Shown: piece after piece, positions 9,322-14,758 of the stretch
Position numbering within the stretch: position 1 is the stretch's first letter
How the letters are laid out: each line of letters begins with the position of its first letter
Origin: Zestomicrobium sp964482405
GTDB taxonomy: Archaea; Thermoproteota; Thermoprotei_A; Sulfolobales; NBVN01
Direction: 5' to 3'
DNA: 26,922 nucleotides
NCBI GenBank assembly: GCA_964482405.1
Contig: CAYZXH010000022.1
Coordinates: 1 to 26,922, forward strand
The notes under the pieces: generated by a model
The model's input: only the letters and a program-made list of their open reading frames with translations
Databases searched by the model: none
What the model was told of the DNA's origin: nothing
Position numbers and translations under genes: made by a program

Positions 9322-9383
9322 GATTTTGTCAGATTTCCTGAGAACATCACTCCTCAGACGGTTGATCCCTCATCACTACAATA
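9322..9383 (-). ncRNA. Box C/D guide sRNA, with guide matching the 16S rRNA 5' end
   Basis: Read on the minus strand all four boxes are present in order: C GTGATGA (9376-9370), a 12-base guide, D' CTGA (9357-9354), a 3-base spacer, C' GTGATGT (9350-9344), an 11-base guide, and D CTGA (9332-9329). The D' guide GGGATCAACCGT is complementary over ten bases to CGGTTGATCC, near the 5' end of archaeal 16S rRNA (the region of the 21F primer). By the usual fifth-base rule the ribose methyl would go on the first U of GGUUGAUCC. The D guide TCTCAGGAAAT has no target that I recognise. The terminal stem is weak (TTG/CAA). TATA-like stretches lie at about 9400-9414. It is transcribed towards the end of the malG-type gene. 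Ends are approximate. Confidence 0.82.
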
Positions 9384-9526
9384 ATTAAAGTTAGCTACGT
9401 TTTAAGGTTTAAAGAACTCTCAGCATTGCCGGAACGCTTTTATGATGGTTATACCAGGTTTGACGAGTGTTCAAGTATCCGAACTTATAAGCCTCCTCAC
9501 CCATGAATTTGTCGGGAGCAGTAATT

Positions 9527-9591
9527 AAGGACGTGATGAGAGTTCCCCTTCCTGAGGTAATGATGTGTCCGACATCAACTGATTAGTTCTT
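9527..9591 (+). ncRNA. Box C/D guide sRNA
   Basis: All boxes are present: C GTGATGA (9533-9539), a 12-base guide, D' CTGA (9552-9555), a 4-base spacer, C' ATGATGT (9560-9566), a 12-base guide, and D CTGA (9579-9582). Flanks AAGGAC (9527-9532) and GTTCTT (9586-9591) can form a six-pair end stem with one G-U pair. The D guide GTCCGACATCAA shares an eight-base complement (GATGTCGG) with the peptidyl transferase loop of 23S rRNA, but with mismatches beside it, so that target is tentative. No target is recognised for the D' guide GAGTTCCCCTTC. A TATA-like TTATAA lies at 9485-9490. The 3' end runs antisense over the stop codon of the glycosyltransferase gene. Confidence 0.82.
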
Positions 9592-10728
9592 GTCAATTAC
9601 GTAGAAGTCTTTTATGGTTGGTGCTCTGAGAATTGATGAGGCTTCAATTAACCAGGCTATTGGGGTTATTACGAAATACCTTAACTTTCCTGATTTGTAA
9701 GCCCCGTACATATACGCTAGCCAGTGATATAATGAGTTAATGATTATGAGGCAAATAATGAACGAGTTATAGTAGCCACTCATTACCACCGCGATAATCA
9801 CTAAGGCGAGCGCGATCCAGAGGAAGGACTTAATAGTTATTAAGGCTTTCATCAGGTTCGGAGCACGTCTTAAATCTCTTAAGACCCCTTTAAACCACCT
9901 AGCTCTCTGTTTTTGGAGATCGCTCAAGCTATTAGGCGATTTAATGCTTACGACGGTCTCCGACTGCCACGTCTTATAACCTCTCTTAACTAGCTCAACA
10001 GCTAAACTGAAGTCCTCGGCAATCGATGTTAAGTCGATGTCGAGTTCCTTCAGAACATGACCCTTGATACCGAGTAACTCGCCGTGCAGTCCTAGGAGAG
10101 GCTTTCCTAGGAAGCCTGTGAAAAACCTGTATAAGGTTAAGTCATTGAAATACCTTATCCAGTCGATTACGTAAGCCACGAGAGAGTTTCCCTTCCTAGG
10201 TTTTAGCACGGGATTGAACGCGACGTAACCGAGCTCCTCGTAGTAAGGTATCTCATAAAGAAAACGATCATCTAGAATTATGTTGTCGTCGTCTAAGAAA
10301 ACATACCAGTTATCAGGTTCTACGAAGTAATCGATGAAATACTTCATAGCACGTGCCTTACCTTTACGGAACCTCGCGTACTCTTTGGGAACTACTACGA
10401 GCCTCAAATAAGGATCTGAGAAACTCATCTCACTCAAGTAGTCCACTAACTCAGCCCCCTCATCCACCACAACCCACACTAAATAGTCTCTAAACCTACT
10501 GCGTAGACTCTCTAAAGACTCTCTTAAAGCGTTCTTAACTTTGTTGTTAGCTATGGTTATTAGAACAAACTCTATATTATCACTCCTGTAAGACTTCTTC
10601 TTAGGTTTGTAAACCACATACCCTACAGACCCGGCGATCAGGAACACGTACGTAACGGATAAGGTTATGTATATGGGTATCATGATGATTGGCTCGCTAG
10701 ACAATAGATTAGCGCCCTCATCCACCAT
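9583..10728 (-). CDS. Membrane glycosyltransferase, GT2 processive type
   Basis: A 381-residue family 2 glycosyltransferase in the membrane. One N-terminal helix (about residues 8-34) precedes the catalytic domain with the DxD-type motif FLDDDN, the acceptor-site SIAEDF and the QxxRW motif (QKQRARWFKG) that marks processive or Egghead-like GT2 enzymes. Two or three C-terminal helices follow (FLWIALALVIIAVVMSGYY, then FIICLIIINSLYHWLAYMYG). It probably adds sugars from an activated donor to a lipid or polysaccharide at the inner face of the membrane; donor and acceptor are unknown. Start chosen: ATG at 10728; TTG at 10737 and GTG at 10734 are in frame, and no clear ribosome site decides. No sugar-nucleotide genes lie beside it. 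Confidence 0.82.
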   Translation of the reverse strand: MVDEGANLLSSEPIIMIPIYITLSVTYVFLIAGSVGYVVYKPKKKSYRSDNIEFVLITIANNKVKNALRESLESLRSRFRDYLVWVVVDEGAELVDYLSEMSFSDPYLRLVVVPKEYARFRKGKARAMKYFIDYFVEPDNWYVFLDDDNIILDDRFLYEIPYYEELGYVAFNPVLKPRKGNSLVAYVIDWIRYFNDLTLYRFFTGFLGKPLLGLHGELLGIKGHVLKELDIDLTSIAEDFSLAVELVKRGYKTWQSETVVSIKSPNSLSDLQKQRARWFKGVLRDLRRAPNLMKALITIKSFLWIALALVIIAVVMSGYYNSFIICLIIINSLYHWLAYMYGAYKSGKLRYFVITPIAWLIEASSILRAPTIKDFYVIDKN

Positions 10729-10751
10729 TAACACCAAGTAAATATCTAGAG

Positions 10752-10760
10752 ATTAAAAAC
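10752..10760 (+). promoter_or_regulatory. Possible TATA box for the 41-residue ORF
   Basis: ATTAAAAAC lies about 23 bases before the ATG at 10779, close to the distance expected for a leaderless transcript. Confidence 0.3.
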
Positions 10761-10778
10761 TTAATAATTTTCCTACTG

Positions 10779-10904
10779 ATGTATAAGCAGGTGAGTAGAG
10801 TGGGTGGCAGACAGAGAACCACGCTTTTCATGATTAGCGAGTCTAAGGAAACTCATAAAGCTAAGAGTGCTGAAACCCAGGAAAAAGCTAAGAGTAAGAA
10901 GTGA
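10779..10904 (+). CDS. Possible small basic protein (41 residues)
   Basis: The frame reads MYKQVSRVGGRQRTTLFMIS, then a Lys/Glu/Ala-rich tail ending AKSKK. I recognise no family. In favour: a TATA-like box about 23 bases upstream, a clean stop just before the promoter of the next gene, and a biased, highly charged composition. An in-frame GTG at 10791 is another start. Against: the short length and no domain. The basic tail might bind nucleic acid, but that is only a guess. Confidence 0.35.
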   Translation: MYKQVSRVGGRQRTTLFMISESKETHKAKSAETQEKAKSKK

Positions 10905-10932
10905 TTTTCTATATTTATAGAAGTAAGTAAAA

Positions 10933-10942
10933 TTTAAATTTA
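10933..10942 (+). promoter_or_regulatory. Probable TATA box for the MscS-like gene
   Basis: TTTAAATTTA is centred about 36 bases before the ATG at 10973 and only about 8 before the ATG at 10946. A transcript starting about 26 bases downstream (near 10963) would exclude the earlier ATG, which supports 10973 as the start. Confidence 0.45.
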
Positions 10943-10972
10943 TTTATGGTTATAATATTATGGTGTTCAATA

Positions 10973-11605
10973 ATGTCATCAGGTAGGGATAGTATCGGGT
11001 CTATCTTAGGGAAGCTGATAGTCTACATAATAATTGTTGTGGTAGTCTTAGGAGTCCTTAACTGGTTCTTCAACTACTTCATACCTGACCTGGTAGAGAA
11101 GAATAAAGCATTGGAAGGACTGCTCGTATTAAGAGATTACCAGCCATACATATACGTTTTAGTAGCGTTGATAATTGGTTGGCTGATTGTCTCCTCGATA
11201 GCTTCAATGTTCTACGTCCTACTCTCCCCGCGCTACGGTCCCTCTGCGGCAGCCGCTGTAAGGAGTCTTATTAAGATCTTAGGTTTAGGTGCTTTGCTAG
11301 CCGGTATAGCTGGCGGGGTTGCCGGTGGCGCTGCAGGCGTAGCTTTAGGAGGTTTCATAGGCTTAGTTATAGGCTTCGCCACTCAGCAGGTCCTTGGTCA
11401 AGCGGTTGCGGGGATGTTCTTACTCCTAGCAAGACCCTTCAAGATAAATGATGTGATAGACGCTGCCGGGGAGAGCGAGGTAGTCGTGATCGATATAGGA
11501 ACTCTCTTTACAGTAGCTAGGAGGAAGGACGGTAACGTGGTGTTAATACCTAGTTCCGCACTAATAGGTCAGAAGATAGTCATAAGAAAACAAACTCAAA
11601 CATAA
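10973..11605 (+). CDS. Short MscS-like mechanosensitive channel
   Basis: A 210-residue membrane protein. Two helices (about residues 13-36 and 50-75) precede a Gly/Ala-rich pore helix, followed by GLVIGFATQQVLGQAVAGMF and ARPFKINDVI, which is the MscS core pattern. The beta domain is present (VVVIDIGTLFTVARRKDGNVVLIPSSAL), but the protein ends right after it, without the C-terminal alpha/beta domain of full-length MscS. It would release ions and solutes when membrane tension rises. A long run of Gly/Ala (GGVAGGAAGVALGG) before the pore is richer than usual. It stands 49 bases before the ferredoxin gene and is probably transcribed separately. Confidence 0.82.
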   Translation: MSSGRDSIGSILGKLIVYIIIVVVVLGVLNWFFNYFIPDLVEKNKALEGLLVLRDYQPYIYVLVALIIGWLIVSSIASMFYVLLSPRYGPSAAAAVRSLIKILGLGALLAGIAGGVAGGAAGVALGGFIGLVIGFATQQVLGQAVAGMFLLLARPFKINDVIDAAGESEVVVIDIGTLFTVARRKDGNVVLIPSSALIGQKIVIRKQTQT

Positions 11606-11654
11606 GATTAACGTTATTTAATTTATTCTCGTGAGATACTAGGGGTTTGTTTGT

Positions 11655-12149
11655 ATGAAGATATGGATATTAAGGGATTACTCTAGGTGTGTAGGGTGTA
11701 GACTATGTGAGATCGAGTGCTCGCTGAGACACGAGGGTCTTGTTTGGCCCGCGGCTTCGAGGATAAGGATTTACGAGTCTGTGTTCGGGTTTCCGGTGCC
11801 TTACGTCTGTGTTCAGTGCGATGATTATCCTTGCGTGGCCTCATGTCCCACTAAAGCCTTAAGTGTTGCTGAGACAGGCGCGGTATTAGTGGATGAGTCT
11901 TTATGCATAATGTGTGGTTCCTGCATAAACGCTTGCCCAGGGAGGGTGCCTAGGATGGTGGGAGGTAAGAAAGCCGTCATAATATGTGATTTATGTGGTG
12001 GGAATCCGGCCTGTGTTGAGGTATGTGAGTCAGCAGGATTTAATGCGTTGAGGCTGGTTCGTAAGCCTGGCGGGGAGGTCGTTAAAGCGTATTTAAATAA
12101 CCCTATCAAGACTTCCGAGGATCTAGCTAAGAAACTGAACGTGTTCTAG
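11655..12149 (+). CDS. Ferredoxin-like electron-transfer protein with four [4Fe-4S] motifs
   Basis: A 164-residue protein with sixteen Cys in four groups: CVGCRLCEIEC, CVQCDDYPCVASC, CIMCGSCINAC and CDLCGGNPACVEVC. This fits the HycB/DmsB-like family of four-cluster subunits. It lies 12 bases before the tungsten oxidoreductase gene and most likely takes electrons from that enzyme and passes them to a soluble ferredoxin or another acceptor. No Tat or Sec signal is seen, so it should be cytosolic. The ATG follows AGGGGTTTG at 11640-11648. Confidence 0.88.
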   Translation: MKIWILRDYSRCVGCRLCEIECSLRHEGLVWPAASRIRIYESVFGFPVPYVCVQCDDYPCVASCPTKALSVAETGAVLVDESLCIMCGSCINACPGRVPRMVGGKKAVIICDLCGGNPACVEVCESAGFNALRLVRKPGGEVVKAYLNNPIKTSEDLAKKLNVF

Positions 12150-12161
12150 GGGTGCCGCTAG

Positions 12162-14021
12162 ATGTTCGGTTTCTGGGGGAAGCTTCTCGACATAGACTTG
12201 AGTGAGGGTGTTACGAGAGTGGTTGACATACCTGAAGAAGTCTTTAAGAAGTTCATGGGGGGCAGGGGCCTCGCTACTTGGATATTGTGGAGGGAATTGG
12301 GGTCTAAGTGGGAGCTCATCAACCCGTTAAGCCCTGAAAACCTGCTCCTAGTTCTCACAGGTCCTCTCACGGGCTATTACCCGGGAATAAAGATAGTTGT
12401 TTCTGGTAAGTCACCTCAAAGTAACGGTGTGGTCGGGTCTACACTATCTAGTGAGTTAGGGGTTGAGCTTAAGTCTGCAGGATATGACGGGTTAATATTA
12501 AGGGGTGCTTCTCAGGACCCCGTATACATCTACGTAGACAACGCGGGGATTCAAATACGCGACGCCACCCTCCTATGGGGTTTAGGAGGTCTTAAACTAG
12601 TTAAAGAGCTAAACAGATTGCTTTACGATGACGTTAGAGTTGAGCGCGGTCTCGACACCCTACCTAGTTATATCTACATAGGACCTGCTGGTGAGAACCT
12701 CGTCAGAACCTCAGTAGTCATGAGTAAGCTTGTGCATGCCGCCGGGTACGGAGGTTACGGCGCGGTGATGGGGTCGAAGAAGGTTAAGGCTGTGGTGGTT
12801 AAGGGGTACGGGCCTTTACCTAAGGTAAGTGATGAGGAGGGGTTCATTAAGTTGAGGAAAGAAATACTGAGTGAGCTTAGTAATAGGATGAGGAGATTCA
12901 GGTATTGGGGCACGACCGAGGGGCTTTGGTATACGGGTTACGTCACCAGTTCGGAACCTGTGAGGAACTGGATGGAGGAGTGGCATGACGTGAGGTCATT
13001 TACGCATGAGGAGGTTGAGAGGAAGTGTTGGATTAGGAATTTATGGAGTGACTGGGGTTGCCCTACCTCGTGCATGAAGGTGAGCAGGGTTTTCGACGGC
13101 GTGAGATCTTACGTGACTGACGGGCCTGATTACGAGATGGGGGCTTATTTAGGGAGTAATTTAGGGGTGTTTGACGCAGTATCCATGGTTAAGTTATCGG
13201 CGTTAGCTGATGAGCTAGGTCTTTGCGGTATTCAGACGGGCAACGTATTAGGGTTTGCTATAGAGCTTTTCGAGAGGGGTTATCTATCTGAGGCTGACGT
13301 AGGATGTGATCTTAGGTGGGGGAACGTGGATTGCATCATGAAGGTGCTCCACGACATAGCTTATATGCAAGGTATTGGAGCCGTGCTAGCTGAGGGGACC
13401 TACAGAGCAGCTCTAAAACTTGGTGAGAAAGCCGGAACCAACCTACTGAAGTATGCTGTTCAAGTTAAGGGTGTGGCGGTAGGAGCTCACGGCATAAGAA
13501 GCGGTTTAGACTACCCTCAGAAAATCGCTTATGCAGGGTCTGTCCAAGGAGGGGATCACACGTCGACCGCCGGCAGACCACTTAAGTCAACAGAGTCTGA
13601 GGCCTTCACAGCCTTCCTAGACAGTGCTGTAATCTGCTTCTTCAACACGGTAGATACTAGGAAGCTAGTAGATTACCTCAACGTGGTGACTGGGTGGGGA
13701 TTTAGCGAGGAAGACGTGTATCTGAGTGGTACGAGGATACTAACTATTCAACGAGTACTCCTACTTCTAGGAGGGCCTGACGTCTTCTGGGATCCTGAAG
13801 AACATGATGAGAATCCTGAGAGATTTTACGAGCCTCTTACCTCAGGACCTAAGAAGGGTGAGGCACCTAGGAGAGAGGATGTGAGGAAAGATTTAATCAG
13901 TTATTACGGGGAGTTGGGGTGGGATGAACTAGGAATACCTAGGGAGGAAACATTATCGAAGCTAGGGATAGAGGAGCTGGCTAGAGAGATTGAAAGAATT
14001 AGAAATAGGGTTCGTCTCTAA
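12162..14021 (+). CDS. Tungsten-containing aldehyde:ferredoxin oxidoreductase family protein
   Basis: A 619-residue cytosolic enzyme of the AOR family, which oxidises aldehydes to acids with a bis-pterin tungsten centre and one [4Fe-4S] cluster. The N-terminal domain shows GGRGLATWILWRELG and the pterin-contact segments GPLTGYYPGIKIVVSGKSPQSNGVVGS and GAVMGSKKVKAVVVKG. The cluster motif is unusual: where AORs have C-x2-C-x3-C, this protein has D297-x2-C300-x3-C304, with a Cys at 289 and the last ligand probably Cys492 (DSAVICFF). The DxxGLC-like segment is ELGLCGIQTGN. ATG at 12162 follows GGGGTGCC; the stop overlaps the MoaD start by one base. The true aldehyde substrate cannot be read from sequence. 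Confidence 0.9.
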   Translation: MFGFWGKLLDIDLSEGVTRVVDIPEEVFKKFMGGRGLATWILWRELGSKWELINPLSPENLLLVLTGPLTGYYPGIKIVVSGKSPQSNGVVGSTLSSELGVELKSAGYDGLILRGASQDPVYIYVDNAGIQIRDATLLWGLGGLKLVKELNRLLYDDVRVERGLDTLPSYIYIGPAGENLVRTSVVMSKLVHAAGYGGYGAVMGSKKVKAVVVKGYGPLPKVSDEEGFIKLRKEILSELSNRMRRFRYWGTTEGLWYTGYVTSSEPVRNWMEEWHDVRSFTHEEVERKCWIRNLWSDWGCPTSCMKVSRVFDGVRSYVTDGPDYEMGAYLGSNLGVFDAVSMVKLSALADELGLCGIQTGNVLGFAIELFERGYLSEADVGCDLRWGNVDCIMKVLHDIAYMQGIGAVLAEGTYRAALKLGEKAGTNLLKYAVQVKGVAVGAHGIRSGLDYPQKIAYAGSVQGGDHTSTAGRPLKSTESEAFTAFLDSAVICFFNTVDTRKLVDYLNVVTGWGFSEEDVYLSGTRILTIQRVLLLLGGPDVFWDPEEHDENPERFYEPLTSGPKKGEAPRREDVRKDLISYYGELGWDELGIPREETLSKLGIEELAREIERIRNRVRL

Positions 14022-14251
14022 TGCATAAAGTATGTGTTAAGTTAATTGGGATTCTCGATGAGGTCGTGTGCTTAGAAGTGGAAGAATGCATCAGCGTGGG
14101 AGACCTAATAACGAAGATTTTCGAAATAAGGGGGGTGAGGGTGAGTCTGGAAGCTATATCCGTGAGTGATGGATCTAGAACCCTGAAGCTCTCTGAAGAT
14201 GTGTGCTCGTATAACGAGCTCTTCGTGTTCAGGCTTTTCCGCGGTGGTTAA
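14021..14251 (+). CDS. MoaD/ThiS-like sulfur carrier of the AOR operon
   Basis: A 76-residue ubiquitin-fold protein ending in the conserved Gly-Gly (RLFRGG) that is adenylated and thiocarboxylated to carry sulfur. Its TAATG overlap with the oxidoreductase stop ties the two in translation. A second MoaD-like gene lies at 21264 beside moaE, so this copy may be dedicated to making the dithiolene sulfur of the tungstopterin for the enzyme encoded just upstream. A thiamine or tRNA thiolation role cannot be excluded. Confidence 0.8.
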   Translation: MHKVCVKLIGILDEVVCLEVEECISVGDLITKIFEIRGVRVSLEAISVSDGSRTLKLSEDVCSYNELFVFRLFRGG

Positions 14252-14332
14252 GATACTTCAGGCTGTTTTGTAGTTAGTGTTTAATGGTTAAGACCTTATG
14301 CTCTGTTTTGTATGTTTGTTGGGTTCTTGCGA

Positions 14333-14444
14333 GGTGATGGGAGTCCCGTACTGTCGAGCGATGGCCGCTCATGACCCAATAATATCAAGGCAAGGCGGAA
14401 GCCGTTTCTCGGTAGATGACGATTCTCGGAAACCCGGGATCACC
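14333..14444 (-). ncRNA. Candidate structured RNA of about 112 nt
   Basis: The ends close perfectly (GGTGAT with ATCACC), and a second helix follows (CCCG with CGGG) across a six-base bulge. Inside are GTTTC/GAAAC, a GGC-TTCC-GCC hairpin and a five-pair GAGCG/CGCTC hairpin (14355-14369). On the minus strand a TATA-like TTTTTAAA (14467-14474), preceded by purine-rich GAAAG, is centred 26 bases before the first G, the spacing expected for an archaeal promoter, which is why the minus strand is preferred. The helices are also compatible with a plus-strand RNA. It matches no tRNA, 5S, SRP or RNase P pattern that I know. A further TTGGGT/ACCCAA pair (14319-14324 with 14374-14379) crosses the closing helix, so a pseudoknot or alternate fold is possible. 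Confidence 0.4.
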
Positions 14445-14466
14445 AATAGGCGTATAAGCTCCTAGC

Positions 14467-14474
14467 TTTAAAAA
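14467..14474 (-). promoter_or_regulatory. TATA-like box before the candidate RNA
   Basis: On the minus strand this reads TTTTTAAA with GAAAG just upstream as a possible BRE. It is centred 26 bases from 14444, the outer end of the structured segment. Confidence 0.4.
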
Positions 14475-14602
14475 CTTTCAGAGAATGACTCGCACGACCT
14501 ACGTAACTCCAGCGATTTCAACAGCCCCCACACCACAAAGCACACTGTCTCAATTCATAACAAGCCAACCCAAATTAACCTAGTAAACGTTACAACTGAA
14601 AG

Positions 14603-14632
14603 CCTCGCCCTTCAGGGCGGGGAGGAGGTCAG
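14603..14632 (+). mobile_element. IS200/IS605-like right end without transposase
   Basis: CCTCGCCC (14603-14610) pairs with GGGCGGGG (14615-14622) around a TTCA loop, eight pairs with one G-T, followed by AGGAGGTCAG. This hairpin plus tail is the kind of right end carried by archaeal IS200/IS605 elements, where it also forms the 3' end of the TnpB guide RNA. No tnpA or tnpB lies upstream, so this is a solo end, a non-autonomous element, or a decayed copy. Its last 15 bases recur at window positions 1-15. Confidence 0.6.
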
Positions 14633-14635
14633 AGT

Positions 14636-14681
14636 CCCTAGATGCAATGAACACGGGTTGACGATGACGAGCATCTGAGGG
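14636..14681. repeat. Bulged inverted repeat next to the IS end
   Basis: CCCTAGATGC (14636-14645) pairs with GCATCTGAGGG (14671-14681), ten pairs with one bulged G, around a 25-base loop. It begins four bases after the element's end. No T-run follows, so it is not an obvious terminator. Confidence 0.5.
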
Positions 14682-14758
14682 CAAACTAAGGTGTGTGACC
14701 CGCTAAACGTGTTAAAAGCTTATTTTGCTAACGCTCAGTATATCCGGTAGGGACTTTT

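Larger units (their letters stand above)
14252..14758. other. Gene-free 507-base interval with RNA-like structure and an IS end
   Basis: No convincing protein gene is found here on either strand; the longest ATG frame I noticed (14485, 32 codons) has no ribosome site. The interval holds a candidate structured RNA (14333-14444), an IS200/IS605-like right-end hairpin (14603-14632), a bulged hairpin (14636-14681), and the promoter region of the phosphorylase gene. No tnpA or tnpB remnant was recognised. Confidence 0.7.

Noticed and set aside
9440..9475. ATGATGG box in the middle of the sRNA intergenic region
   Set aside because: No CTGA box follows within a plausible distance, so it is not a guide RNA.
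10946..10972. Earlier ATG for the MscS-like gene
   Set aside because: It lies only about eight bases from the probable TATA box, so the transcript should begin after it.
14333..14444. 5S rRNA, tRNA or SRP RNA identity for the structured segment
   Set aside because: None of the conserved sequences of these RNAs are present; only the overall length resembles 5S rRNA.
14485..14583. 32-codon ATG frame in the gene-free interval
   Set aside because: No ribosome binding site, a TATA-like box only about 15 bases upstream, and composition unlike a protein.
14252..14602. Decayed tnpB upstream of the IS-like right end
   Set aside because: No recognisable zinc-finger or RuvC-like coding remnant was seen on the plus strand.
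14654..14702. Possible third C/D sRNA with CGGGT/ACCCG end stem and ACGATGA box
   Set aside because: The C box has a mismatch, the first guide would be only about seven bases, and no C' or final D box is found.
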